From positions 806,001-870,000 of the forward strand of contig CAVURU010000003.1 of assembly GCA_963744005.1 (NCBI GenBank): a DNA stretch of 64,000 nucleotides. Reading direction: 5' to 3'. Positions 49,470 through 57,664 of this stretch are shown here, in pieces. Positions within the stretch are counted from its first letter, which is position 1. Every line of letters begins with the position of its first letter. Source of the stretch: Palsa-504 sp963744005. Lineage in GTDB: Bacteria; Actinomycetota; Actinomycetes; Streptosporangiales; Streptosporangiaceae. Under the pieces are notes generated by a model. The model did no database searches, was not told the origin of the DNA, and saw nothing but the letters and a program-made list of their open reading frames with translations. The position numbers and the translations under genes are program-made.

Positions 49470-50579
49470 CTAGTGCTCGTGCACGATGACGCCCCGGACG
49501 TTCTTGCCGGCCAGGAGGTCGTCGTAGCCCTCGTTGACCTGGTCCAGGGTGTAGGTCCGGGTGATGAGCTCGTCCAGCTTGAGCTGGCCGTCCCGGTACA
49601 GCCCGAGCAGCTTGGGGATGTCGTAGGTCGGGTTGCAGTCACCGAACAGGCTGCCCTTCACGCTCTTGCGGTACAGCGTGAGGATGTTGCCCGGCAGCTG
49701 GATGTTCGGCTCCATCCGGCCCAGGCCGGTGAGCACGACCACGCCGCCCTTGCCGACCGCGTTGAAGCCGGCCTCGACCACGGCGGCCGTCATGATGTCG
49801 ACGGTCAGGATGGCCGAGTCGGCGCCCTGGCCCCGGGTCAGCTGCGCGATGGTGGCCTGGGCCTCGTCGTAGTCGCTGAACGCGTGGGTGGCGCCGAGCT
49901 CCAGGGCCTTCTCCCGCTTGTTGTCCAGCGGGTCGATGGCGATGACGTTCTTGGCCCCGGCGTAACGGGCCCCCTGGATGGCGTTGATGCCGATGCCGCC
50001 GATGCCGTACACGGCTACGGTGTCGCCCGCAGTGACGTTGGCCGTGTAGACGGCCGAGCCCCAGCCGGTCGGCACGCCGCAGCCGAGCAGCACGGCCTTG
50101 TCCAGCGGCAGGTCGTCGTCCACCTTGACCGCGGAGTTCTGGTGGATCAGGCCGTACTGGCTGAAGGTGCCGATCATGCACATGGCGCCGTACTGGCCGC
50201 CGGGCCCGGTGATCGGGAACCGGTCGCCGGGCAGCGAGCCGCGCAGGGTCGTCGCGCCCCAGTCGCAGATCGACTGGCGGCCGGTGGAGCAGTACCGGCA
50301 GGTCCCGCAGTTCGGGATGAAGGAGCAGACCACGTGGTCCCCGGGGGCGACGCGGGTCACGCCCGGCCCCACCTGCTCGACGATGCCGGCTCCCTCATGG
50401 CCGAGCACCATGGGGGTCCGGGTGATCATGTCACCGGTGATGATGTGGAGGTCGGAGTGGCACAGGCCTGAGTACAGGTACCGGATCAGGATCTCGCCGG
50501 TTTGCGGCTCGTCGAGCTCGAGCTCCTCGATCTCGAGGGGCTTGCCCGGCTCGTGGATAACGGCTGCCCTGGTCTTCAT
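49470..50579 (-). CDS. NDMA-dependent zinc alcohol dehydrogenase
   Basis: A 369-residue medium-chain zinc dehydrogenase of the group that keeps its nicotinamide cofactor bound and passes electrons to an external acceptor. Catalytic zinc ligands are in SGLCHSDLHIITGD (Cys, His) and LGHEGAGIVEQVGPGV; the structural zinc loop is IPNCGTCRYCSTGRQSICDW; VGCG-like GCGVPTGWGSAVYTA and VAVYGIGGIGINAIQGARYA form the dinucleotide site. The family is the one associated with mycofactocin in actinobacteria. ATG 50579. Alcohol substrate unknown. Confidence 0.92.
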   Translation of the reverse strand: MKTRAAVIHEPGKPLEIEELELDEPQTGEILIRYLYSGLCHSDLHIITGDMITRTPMVLGHEGAGIVEQVGPGVTRVAPGDHVVCSFIPNCGTCRYCSTGRQSICDWGATTLRGSLPGDRFPITGPGGQYGAMCMIGTFSQYGLIHQNSAVKVDDDLPLDKAVLLGCGVPTGWGSAVYTANVTAGDTVAVYGIGGIGINAIQGARYAGAKNVIAIDPLDNKREKALELGATHAFSDYDEAQATIAQLTRGQGADSAILTVDIMTAAVVEAGFNAVGKGGVVVLTGLGRMEPNIQLPGNILTLYRKSVKGSLFGDCNPTYDIPKLLGLYRDGQLKLDELITRTYTLDQVNEGYDDLLAGKNVRGVIVHEH

Positions 50580-50659
50580 CGACTCTCCTTCGGTGGGGTC
50601 CTCCTACTGTTGCTCCCGGGCGCTCCATGTTCAAGGGCCGGACCGCGCCAATAGGCCGG

Positions 50660-51097
50660 TCAGCCGCGCTGCTCGCGGACCTGGCGCTTGATCCGGTCCA
50701 GCATGGCGGCCATGCCGCGCAGCCGCAGCGGGCTGACCAGGTCGGCCAGGCCGAGCTGGCTGGAGAACTCCCCCGGGGTGGCCAGCACCTCCTCCGCCGA
50801 CAGGCCGTCCAGCCCGGCGTGCAGGATGCTGGCGAAGCCGCGCGTGGTCGGCGCCTCGGGCGGCGCCTCGAAGAACAGGTGGGCGGTCCCGTCCGGGCTG
50901 ACCTCGACGGCCAGGAACAGCGGCGACTGGCACTCCGGCACCGGCTCGAGCAGGTCGTGGTGCTCGGCGTAGCGCTCGGGCAGCGCGGGCAGCTCCCCGG
51001 CGAACTCGAGCAGAAGCTGGAGCCGTTCCTTGCCCGCCATGGCGTTGAAGTCGTCGACGATCTCCTGCAAGCGCGGGTTGAGCGTGGGCGTGCTCAC
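50660..51097 (-). CDS. SufE-family sulfur acceptor protein
   Basis: A 145-residue SufE-like protein: LQEIVDDFNAMAGKERLQLL, VPECQSPLFLAVEVSPDGTA (the conserved Cys of the sulfur-accepting loop), and LVSPLRLRGMAAMLDRIKRQ. SufE accepts persulfide sulfur from a desulfurase. GTG 51097 overlaps the SseA stop by four bases; the sseA-sufE order is also found in mycobacteria, which supports a joint sulfur-transfer role. Confidence 0.88.
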   Translation of the reverse strand: MSTPTLNPRLQEIVDDFNAMAGKERLQLLLEFAGELPALPERYAEHHDLLEPVPECQSPLFLAVEVSPDGTAHLFFEAPPEAPTTRGFASILHAGLDGLSAEEVLATPGEFSSQLGLADLVSPLRLRGMAAMLDRIKRQVREQRG

Positions 51098-51975
51098 GGA
51101 TTTTCGCCCCGGGTGATCGGCGCCCGGACGCTGTTGCCCCACTCGGTCCAGGACCCGTCGTAGTTCCGCACGTGCGGCAGGCCGAGCAGGTGATGCAGCA
51201 CGAACCAGGTGTGACTGGACCGCTCGCCGATGCGGCAGTACACGACCACGTCGTCGTCGCTGGCCAGGCCGGCCTCGCCCAGGTAGATGGCTTCCAGCTC
51301 GGTGCGGGAGCGGAAGGTGCCGTCCTCGGCGGCGGCACGGGCCCACGGCACGCTGCGGGCACCGGGAATGTGCCCGCCGCGCAGGGCGCCTTCCTGCGGG
51401 TAGTCCGGCATGTGCAGCAGCTGGCCGCTGTACTCCCCCGGCGACCGGACGTCGATCAGCGGCTGGCCCAGGTGAGACACGACCTGGTTCTGGAACGCGC
51501 GGATCTGGCTGTCGTCGCGGTTGATGACCGGGTAGTCGGTCGGCGGCCGCTTCGGCTCGTCGGTGGTCAGCGCGCGGCCCTCGGCCACCCACTTGGCCCG
51601 CCCGCCGTCCATCAGCCGGACATCGGGGTGAGCGAAGAGCGAGACGACCCACAGGGCGTAGGCGGCCCACCAATTGTTGCGGTCGCCGTAGAGCACCAGG
51701 GTCGTGTCGCGGCTGATTCCCTTGTCCGACATCAACCGGGCGAAGCCGGGCCCGTCCACGTAGTCACGGGTGACCGGGTCGTTGAGTTCGGTGTGCCAGT
51801 CGAGCTTCACCGCGCCGGGGATGTGTCCGGTCTCGTAGAGCAGCACGTCCTCGTCGGACTCCGCCACCACGAGGCCGGGGTCGTCGAGGTGCTCGGCGAC
51901 CCACTCGGTCGACACGATGGTCTGCGGGTGGGCATATTCCTGCAGCTTTGCCTCGGAATCAAAAGGCAGCGCCAT
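51094..51975 (-). CDS. sseA: SseA, thiosulfate/mercaptopyruvate sulfurtransferase
   Basis: A 293-residue two-domain rhodanese. Domain one: VSTEWVAEHLDDPGLVVAES, ETGHIPGAVKLDWHTELNDP. Domain two ends with the active loop VVYCRIGERSSHTWFVLHHL (catalytic Cys in CRIGERS). RYDGSWTEWG-like closing (RNYDGSWTEWGNSVRAPI) is typical. ATG 51975 follows GAGG by six bases. Coupled to sufE downstream. Confidence 0.92.
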   Translation of the reverse strand: MALPFDSEAKLQEYAHPQTIVSTEWVAEHLDDPGLVVAESDEDVLLYETGHIPGAVKLDWHTELNDPVTRDYVDGPGFARLMSDKGISRDTTLVLYGDRNNWWAAYALWVVSLFAHPDVRLMDGGRAKWVAEGRALTTDEPKRPPTDYPVINRDDSQIRAFQNQVVSHLGQPLIDVRSPGEYSGQLLHMPDYPQEGALRGGHIPGARSVPWARAAAEDGTFRSRTELEAIYLGEAGLASDDDVVVYCRIGERSSHTWFVLHHLLGLPHVRNYDGSWTEWGNSVRAPITRGENP

Positions 51976-52111
51976 TGTCAGCCTCATCTCTGCTCGTCCA
52001 GGCCGGGTCGTCAAAGGTAAGCCACATCTTCCCACCAGAGGCGGGAACATGATCGCCGGCCATCGCTTTACCCGCAGCTGAGGCGCCAATGCGTATTTCG
52101 CCCAGGACAGC

Positions 52112-52969
52112 TCAGGGGCCTGCGACCGGCACGGCGGGCAGCCGCCCCCATTCGGCCCAGGAGCCGTCGTAGACCTGGACTTTGTCCCGGCCGATCAGGT
52201 ACGTCAGGACGAACCAGGCCGTCGCGGCGCGGCCGCCGATGGTGCAGTAGGTGATGAGCTCCTCGTTGCGGCTGAGGTCAATCGCGGAGAAGACCCGACG
52301 TAGCTCGGCCACGGAGCGGAACGAGCCGTCCTCGCGGTACAGGCCGTCAATCGGCTGGTGGACGGCCGAGGGCACGTGGCCGGCCCGGCCGCCCGGTTCC
52401 ATTCCGCCCGAGGGCCAGAACCGCTCGCCCTGGAACTCGGCCGCCGAGCGCACGTCGACCACGATCGTGCCCGGGCGGCCGATGGCCTCCAGGACGGCTG
52501 CGGCGTCGGCCCGGATCTCCCGCTGCTCCCGGCCGAGACGGAGGTCGCCCGCCGCGGGCATCCGCCCGGCGAGGTCCCACCGGCGTCCCGCCGCCTGCCA
52601 GGCCTCGCGGGAACAGTCGAGAATCCGGACGTCGCGGTGCCCGTAGAGCTTCATCACCCACAGCCCGAGGGCGGGCGCGTATCCGTAGAACACGACGGTG
52701 GAGTCGGGGCCGATGCCGGAACGCGCCATCAGGCCCTGCAGCGCTGCGGAATCTCTCAGGTGATAGCCGCTGTCCTTGAGGTCGGTGTAGACGTTCCACA
52801 GCACCGCCCCCTCGATATGCCCGCGGTCGTAGGCGGCCGGGCTGACGTCCACTTCGACGACGCGCACGTGCGGGTCGGTCAGGTGGTCTTCCAGCCACTG
52901 AGGATCCACCAGGACTTCGGGGCCGGGATCCGTGCGGTCGCGGTCGGCCGGGTGAGCTGTCGTTGTCAT
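52112..52969 (-). CDS. Second rhodanese-type sulfurtransferase
   Basis: A 285-residue two-domain rhodanese, paralogue of the adjacent sseA. VLVDPQWLEDHLTDPHVRVV opens domain one; the active loop in domain two is ITYCTIGGRAATAWFVLTYL (Cys in CTIGGRA), and QVYDGSWAEWGRLPAVPVAG closes it. It is separately spaced (136 bases) from sseA, so transcription may be independent. Which sulfur donor it uses is unknown. Confidence 0.9.
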   Translation of the reverse strand: MTTTAHPADRDRTDPGPEVLVDPQWLEDHLTDPHVRVVEVDVSPAAYDRGHIEGAVLWNVYTDLKDSGYHLRDSAALQGLMARSGIGPDSTVVFYGYAPALGLWVMKLYGHRDVRILDCSREAWQAAGRRWDLAGRMPAAGDLRLGREQREIRADAAAVLEAIGRPGTIVVDVRSAAEFQGERFWPSGGMEPGGRAGHVPSAVHQPIDGLYREDGSFRSVAELRRVFSAIDLSRNEELITYCTIGGRAATAWFVLTYLIGRDKVQVYDGSWAEWGRLPAVPVAGP

Positions 52970-53070
52970 CTGAATCTCCGTAGCTGGGGGCGCTTACGGG
53001 ACCGTTCTACGGCGAGACCCTAGCCGCGAGGTTGCCGTGAGATTGGCGCAACCTTGGCGTGGCTCGGCGG

Positions 53071-53832
53071 TCAGGTGGTGGCCAGCAGCGTCTGGTACAG
53101 CAGCCGGGAAGCAGGGCTGGGCGAGACGCCGAGCTGGTCCCGCAGGCACTCGCTGAGCTGGCCGTAGACATCCAGGGCCTCGGCCAGATTCCCCTGGGCG
53201 GCCAGCGCCTGCATGAGATACCGGTGGCCGCTCTCCCGCAGCGGGGCCAGCCGGCTGAGCTGCCGCCCAGCCCGGACCGCCGCCGCGAGCTCGGTCCCGC
53301 CCAGGCCCAGCCCGGCCGCGGCGTAACACTCCAGGGCGCGCAGCCGGATCTCGGTCAGCTGGTGCCGGATCTCATCGGCCCACGGAGCGTCCTCGCCGGG
53401 GAGGAAATCGCGCTCGGCGACCAGCATGGCGGTCAGCGCCGGACCCCATGCTCGGGCCCAGTCCCGCTGGGCCACGGACGATTCAGCCCGGTGGATGGCC
53501 TCGGCGGCCGCTTCGAGATCGACCCACGCGCCAGGCAGCCACAGCCGCACAGACGAGCGCCCGTCCACCGCCGCGGCGCCGAAGACCCGGCGCAGCTTGG
53601 ACAGCAGGGGGCTGAGCCGGGCGTCGACGGCCACGGGATCCAGCTCCCGCCACAGCGCCTCGGCCAGCTCGTCCCGCGAGGCCTGGCGATGGCGGTTGAC
53701 GATCAGGTAGATGAACAGCAACCGGCCCTGACGGCCAGGCAGGAGTCCGTCCAGGCGCTGGCCGTCGCGCTCGACGGCCAGCGCCCCGCAGATCTGGATG
53801 CGCACCGGGTAACGCGGCGACGCCAAGGTCAC
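53071..53832 (-). CDS. AfsR/SARP-type regulator (HTH + BTAD)
   Basis: A 253-residue regulator: an OmpR-like winged helix at the N-terminus (VRIQICGALAVERDGQRLDG, GRQGRLLFIYLIVNRHRQAS, LAEALWRELDPVAVDARLSP) followed by a bacterial transcriptional activation domain of helical repeats (ALECYAAAGLGLGGTELAAA, GHRYLMQALAAQGNLAEALD, YGQLSECLRDQLGVSPSPAS). No ATPase domain, so it is SARP-like in size. GTG 53832, divergent from a DUF1059 gene 48 bases away. It reads toward the rhodanese gene; regulation of that gene is possible but unproven. Confidence 0.88.
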   Translation of the reverse strand: MTLASPRYPVRIQICGALAVERDGQRLDGLLPGRQGRLLFIYLIVNRHRQASRDELAEALWRELDPVAVDARLSPLLSKLRRVFGAAAVDGRSSVRLWLPGAWVDLEAAAEAIHRAESSVAQRDWARAWGPALTAMLVAERDFLPGEDAPWADEIRHQLTEIRLRALECYAAAGLGLGGTELAAAVRAGRQLSRLAPLRESGHRYLMQALAAQGNLAEALDVYGQLSECLRDQLGVSPSPASRLLYQTLLATT

Positions 53833-53880
53833 GCCAACATCGTGGCACTACGCTGCGGAGAAAGGTAGATGGAGGCTGCG

Positions 53881-54039
53881 ATGGCGAAGCTGATCCGGTG
53901 CGAGTGCGGGTTCGTGGCCCGGGGCGACAGCGATGACCAGGTGATCGGCGTGATCCGCGGGCACATGTCCTCGGATCATCCGCTCTTGCTCAACACGGTC
54001 AGCCAGGACGATCTGCTCAGCTGGGTCCAGGTCGAGTAG
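53881..54039 (+). CDS. DUF1059 small protein
   Basis: A 52-residue protein beginning MAKLIRCECGFVARGDSDDQ, which matches the DUF1059 pattern with its CxCG zinc-knuckle-like start and a single helix after it (VIGVIRGHMSSDHPLLL). ATG 53881 has GGAGG five bases upstream; ATG at 53869 in frame is possible. Very short and easily missed. Function of the family is unknown. Confidence 0.75.
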   Translation: MAKLIRCECGFVARGDSDDQVIGVIRGHMSSDHPLLLNTVSQDDLLSWVQVE

Positions 54040-54063
54040 CCCGCGCGGCCGCCCCGCGCCCGG

Positions 54064-54831
54064 TCAGCTCGACAGCTGGCTGCCGAAGAAGGCGAGCGCC
54101 TTCTCCCAGCCGTCCATCGCCGCCTCGGGCCGGTACATCGGGGTGTGGTAGTAGAAGAAGCCGTGGCCGGCCCCGTCGTAACGGTGGAACTCATAAGTCT
54201 TGCCGAGCCGCTTGAGCTCGGCCTCGTGCTGGTCCACCTGGGCCGGCGAGGGGTGACTGTCGTCGTTGCCGAACAGGCCGAGCAGCGGCACGGACAGGTC
54301 GCTGGTGTAGTCGATCGGCGCGACCGGGCGGGCGGGCGTCAGCTCCTCGGGGGCCTGGATCACTCCCCCGCCCCACAGGTCCACCACGGCGTCGAACCCG
54401 GGGGCCCGGGAGGCGGCCAGCAGCGCGTGACGGCCGCCGGAGCAGCTGCCGATGACGCCAACCTTGCCGTTGCTGCCGGGCTGGGCCTTCAGCCAGGCCT
54501 GCGCGGCCGCGAGATCGGCCACCACGCCGTCGTCGGGGGCGCCGCCCTGGGCGCGGACCGCGGCCGTCACGTCGTCCGGGCTGCCGTGGCCGAAGCGGCA
54601 GTATAGGTCGGGGCAGATCACGGCGTAGCCGTGCCGCGCGAAGCGGTCGCAGAACTCCCGGTAGAACTCATCCCAGCCCGGCAGGTGGTGCGCGGCCACG
54701 ATCCCGGGGAGCGGGTCAGTCCCGGTGGGCCGGACGACGTAGGCGTGGATGGGGTCTCCGCCGCCGCCTGGGTAGGTGATCACCTCGGCCGTGAGACCGT
54801 CGAGGGCGTCGGTGCGGAACGAGTTCCACAT
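54064..54831 (-). CDS. Dienelactone hydrolase family protein
   Basis: A 255-residue alpha/beta hydrolase of the dienelactone hydrolase type. The nucleophile elbow is VGVIGSCSGGRHALLAA, a GxCxGG form with Cys as in true dienelactone hydrolase; the acid is in LLGLFGNDDSHPSPAQV and the histidine in DGAGHGFFYYHTPM. Residues for the triad are all present. Start ATG 54831. Role could be in aromatic degradation or generic ester hydrolysis. Confidence 0.88.
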   Translation of the reverse strand: MWNSFRTDALDGLTAEVITYPGGGGDPIHAYVVRPTGTDPLPGIVAAHHLPGWDEFYREFCDRFARHGYAVICPDLYCRFGHGSPDDVTAAVRAQGGAPDDGVVADLAAAQAWLKAQPGSNGKVGVIGSCSGGRHALLAASRAPGFDAVVDLWGGGVIQAPEELTPARPVAPIDYTSDLSVPLLGLFGNDDSHPSPAQVDQHEAELKRLGKTYEFHRYDGAGHGFFYYHTPMYRPEAAMDGWEKALAFFGSQLSS

Positions 54832-54946
54832 GGCTCAGTTCCCTTCTCTCAGCGTCGCTGCTGAGGTTTTCTTAGCACACCGAAGGATGGCCGGATCGGA
54901 CGGCCCCTGGCCGCGGCGCCGGCGGCGCGTGCCACCATGTGAGGGG

Positions 54947-55840
54947 ATGGACAAGCGCCTTCGCTTCATGACCGACCTGGCCGCGCCGCTCAAGGTGGCG
55001 CCGGGCCGGGAGATCAGGCTGCACCGCGACTTCGACCCCGGCTACACCGGCTCGGTGGAACGCGCCCAGGCCGGCGAGCTGCTGACGGAGACCGTGCAGC
55101 TGCTGGCCGACTATCAGGACCGGCTCGCCGCCCAGGACACCTACGGCCTGCTCGTGGTGCTGCAGGGCATCGACGCGGCGGGCAAGGACAGCACGATCAA
55201 GCACGTGATGAGCGGGGTCAACCCGCAGGGGGTGGAGGTCCGCTCCTTCAAGCAGCCGTCGGTCGAGGAGCTCAACCACGACTTCCTGTGGCGCTACCAG
55301 CTGGCCCTGCCGGGACGGGGCCGGATCGGGATCTTCAACCGGTCTCACTACGAAGAGGTGCTGGTCGTCCGGGTCCATCAGGAACTGCTGGCGGCGGAGA
55401 AGATGCCCGCGGCAGGCGAGGAAAGCGTCTGGGACCGGCGCTACCGCGAGATCAACGACTGGGAGCGCTACCTGGTCGACAACGGGATCCACATCGTCAA
55501 GATCATGCTGAACCTGTCCAAGCGGGAGCAGGCCAAGCGGTTCGTCAAGCGGATCGAGCATCCGGAGAAGAACTGGAAGTTCTCTCCCAGCGACGTCAAG
55601 GAGCGTCAGTACTGGGACGACTACCAGCGGGCCTTCGGGACCATGCTGAGCCGCACCAGCACCAAGTGGGCACCCTGGCACGTGGTCCCGGCCGACCACA
55701 AGTGGTTCGGGCGGCTGGCCACGGCGGCCATCGTGGTGACGGCGCTGCAGGCCATCGACCCGAGTTACCCGGCCCCTGACCCGGCCATCGCCGACCAGAT
55801 GGCGCAGGCCCGGGTCCAGCTCAGCGCCGAGTTCGGCTAG
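54947..55840 (+). CDS. Polyphosphate kinase 2 family protein
   Basis: A 297-residue PPK2 that transfers phosphate from polyphosphate to a nucleotide. Walker A is LLVVLQGIDAAGKDSTIKHV, the Walker-B-like motif is IGIFNRSHYEEVLVVRV, and the lid region is RFVKRIEHPEKNWKFSPSDV. GxDxxGK, RSHY and KxWKFS residues are intact. ATG 54947 has GAGGGG immediately before it, so the true start may be ATG 54968. It is of the short single-domain class; donor nucleotide preference (AMP or ADP) is not readable. Confidence 0.92.
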   Translation: MDKRLRFMTDLAAPLKVAPGREIRLHRDFDPGYTGSVERAQAGELLTETVQLLADYQDRLAAQDTYGLLVVLQGIDAAGKDSTIKHVMSGVNPQGVEVRSFKQPSVEELNHDFLWRYQLALPGRGRIGIFNRSHYEEVLVVRVHQELLAAEKMPAAGEESVWDRRYREINDWERYLVDNGIHIVKIMLNLSKREQAKRFVKRIEHPEKNWKFSPSDVKERQYWDDYQRAFGTMLSRTSTKWAPWHVVPADHKWFGRLATAAIVVTALQAIDPSYPAPDPAIADQMAQARVQLSAEFG

Positions 55841-55868
55841 GGGGCCCGCACCGGGCGCGGCAGGCCCC
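55839..55868. terminator. GC hairpin between convergent genes
   Basis: GGGGGCC (55839-55845) and GGCCCCC (55862-55868) pair over a 16-base loop right after the PPK2 stop and before the stop of the DUF397 gene. Likely bidirectional terminator without a U-tract. Confidence 0.45.
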
Positions 55869-55878
55869 CCGGGAGCCG

Positions 55879-56118
55879 TCAGGCGCGGCCGAAGCCGTCA
55901 AATTCCCCGTTGCGGACGCCGCCGAGGAAGGCGTCCCACTCATCCGGCGTGAACCGGAGCACCGAGCCGTTGCGGTCCCGGCTGTTGCGTACGCCGATCT
56001 GGCCGTCGAGGCTGGCCACCTCGACGCAGTTGCCGTTGGAGAAGCTCAGCGAGCTCTTGGTCCACTGCGAACCCGGATCCGGCCGGCCGGCCGGATTTTC
56101 GCGCGTCGATCGTCCCAC
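55879..56118 (-). CDS. DUF397 domain protein (partner of XRE/DUF5753)
   Basis: A 79-residue DUF397 protein: QWTKSSLSFSNGNCVEVASL, QIGVRNSRDRNGSVLRFTPD, EWDAFLGGVRNGEFDGFGRA. GTG 56118 is preferred because GAGG lies eight bases upstream and the family size is 60-80; a GTG at 56184 is an alternative. DUF397 genes are almost always found beside XRE/DUF5753 regulators, forming a regulator-effector pair that influences development in streptomycetes. Its own promoter contains tandem repeats. Confidence 0.85.
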   Translation of the reverse strand: MGRSTRENPAGRPDPGSQWTKSSLSFSNGNCVEVASLDGQIGVRNSRDRNGSVLRFTPDEWDAFLGGVRNGEFDGFGRA

Positions 56119-56163
56119 CGTTGGTACCTCACTGATCGGGGGTGTGTTGTCGGGAATGCGCAC

Positions 56164-56250
56164 GGAAAGTAGGCGTTTATTCACCTAATGTAGGCGCTAA
56201 TTCACGAGCGTACTATCAGCGATCACACCGGGCACGGTGGTTTATTCAAC
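56164..56250 (-). promoter_or_regulatory. Tandem 21-bp-period repeats upstream of DUF397
   Basis: GTAGGCGTTTATTCAC (56169-56184) and GTAGGCGCTAATTCAC (56190-56205) match at 14 of 16 bases and are spaced 21 bases start to start, two helical turns. A third weaker copy TTTATTCAAC lies at 56241-56250. The array precedes the DUF397 gene. GGAAAGTAG at 56164-56172 and CACCTAATGTAG at 56182-56193 recur near the broken regulator at 36686-36706. Confidence 0.6.
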
Positions 56251-56256
56251 CGACAC

Positions 56257-57162
56257 TCAGGTCCCGTCTCCCGGGCCGCCGGACCAGTGAGACGCCGCGG
56301 TCTTGAGGATCAGTTCCGCGGAGGCGGACCGGTCGAGCGAGGCGTCGGCCAGCATCTGGAACGCGATGCGGTGCAGGTAGGTCTCGCGCTCCCCCTCCAG
56401 GGTGAAGCCGGACCGGAGCTGCTCGGTGCTCACCACGTCCTGCAGCATCGCGTCGCTGTCGTCGGCGAAGCCGTATCCGGCGAAGCCGAAGATGGTGAAG
56501 GACTCGCCGAACACGGTGTGCTGGGCATCCAGCGGGAGGATGCGCAGGGCGAGATTCGGCCGCTCGGCGTCGCGGGCCAGCCGGAGCAGCTGCGCGTGCA
56601 TGACCGCGTCATCGCCGATCCGGCGGCGCAGGACGGACTCGTCGAGCACCACGGTGAGCTGGAGCCCGTCGCGTTCCAGCACCTGCTGGCGCTGCAGGCG
56701 GACCCTGACCATCCGGCCGACCATGCCCGGCGCCACCGGCTCGACCCGGCTGTAGCTGCTGATGATGTGCTGGGCGTAGCTCTGGGTCTGCAGCAGCCCG
56801 GGCACGACATCGACATGCCAGATGGCGATGGACGTCGCTTCGTGCTCCAGGCCGATGAACTGCGAATAGTCTTCCGACAGGCTGTCGGCGTACTCTTCCC
56901 ACCAGCCTTTCTGCGCCGCATCCTGAGCCAGGGCGAGCAGCAGAGCCCGCCGTTGCCCGGTGATCTGGTAGTAGTCCAGCAGCCGCTCGACATCCCGGGG
57001 CCGCAGGCCCGTCCGGGCTCGCTCGTAGCGGCTGATCTTGGACGGTGACCACTTCAGGGCGGCCGCGACCGCATCACCGCTCTTGCCCTTGCTCTCCCTG
57101 ATCCCGCGCAGCTCGGCGGCAAGCCGACGCCGGCGCACCGTGGGACTTGCTGGCGCGATCAT
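56257..57162 (-). CDS. XRE-family regulator with DUF5753
   Basis: A 301-residue protein. N-terminal Xre HTH (TVRRRRLAAELRGIRESKGK, VAAALKWSPSKISRYERART) and C-terminal DUF5753 (AIWHVDVVPGLLQTQSYAQH, VRVRLQRQQVLERDGLQLTV, AERPNLALRILPLDAQHTVF). Intact, unlike the copy at 35808-36648. It is followed on the same strand by the DUF397 gene after 138 bases, the canonical pair order. ATG 57162. A GCGTGAATTAATACGC palindrome at 57338-57353 shares the GTGAATTA core of the DUF397 repeats. Confidence 0.92.
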   Translation of the reverse strand: MIAPASPTVRRRRLAAELRGIRESKGKSGDAVAAALKWSPSKISRYERARTGLRPRDVERLLDYYQITGQRRALLLALAQDAAQKGWWEEYADSLSEDYSQFIGLEHEATSIAIWHVDVVPGLLQTQSYAQHIISSYSRVEPVAPGMVGRMVRVRLQRQQVLERDGLQLTVVLDESVLRRRIGDDAVMHAQLLRLARDAERPNLALRILPLDAQHTVFGESFTIFGFAGYGFADDSDAMLQDVVSTEQLRSGFTLEGERETYLHRIAFQMLADASLDRSASAELILKTAASHWSGGPGDGT

Positions 57163-57520
57163 CGGGCGTCCCTCCTCCTCGGTGCCGCGCGCGGCCGGTC
57201 ACGCCGATTTCACCGAAACTATCCGTGAAATCCTCTGTACACCGTTGACGTGCCCATGACAACCGGCGTCATGCCTGAGCCACGCGCAAAAGCCGGGGCG
57301 CTACGACTCCTGTAGGGCTCTATTGCTAAGGGGGCATGCGTGAATTAATACGCTCAGAGTTACGGGTTATCCAGGATGGTCCGGGCGCGCCGCCGCCTTG
57401 GCGCACGCAATCGCGGCCGCCGGCTGGCCTTTTTCACACGACTGGCCTGCCGATGATTCAGCGAATCTCCGGCAGGCCGTTACGTCGCGCGTCAAAAAAG
57501 CGGTAAAGCAGGGGTGTATT
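57163..57520. other. Intergenic region upstream of the XRE gene
   Basis: No convincing gene in this 358-base stretch. It holds the inverted repeat GCGT-N8-ACGC at 57338-57353, whose core GTGAATTA is shared with the DUF397 operator repeats, and the promoter of the XRE/DUF5753 gene. Open frames here (for example 57367-57606) lack ribosome sites and are low in coding bias. Confidence 0.4.
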
Positions 57521-57664
57521 TCAGTCGTAATGGTGGGTGCCCATGGCCACGACGTGGGCTGCGGGCGCCGCTTGCATGGCAATGGGCGCAGCCGTGCCGG
57601 CCACAATTGACCCTACGGCGCCGACTGCTAGGATGACACGAGTGAGGGCTCGCCTTATGCGCAT
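57521..57664 (-). CDS. Very small secreted peptide
   Basis: A 47-residue product: a signal peptide MRIRRALTRVILAVGAVGSI running into VAGTAAPIAMQAAPA, and a mature end of about 12-18 residues closing HVVAMGTHHYD. ATG 57664 has GGAGG four bases upstream, and the mature end is not hydrophobic, so this is not just a membrane stub. Small peptides of this build near regulators occur in streptomycete-like genomes, but I know no function. Codon and ribosome-site support is good for such a short frame. Confidence 0.5.
   Translation of the reverse strand: MRIRRALTRVILAVGAVGSIVAGTAAPIAMQAAPAAHVVAMGTHHYD

Noticed and set aside
57367..57606. Minus-strand short frame upstream of the XRE gene
   Set aside because: No ribosome site, low coding bias and Cys/His residues scattered without pattern; overlaps the better-supported peptide gene.
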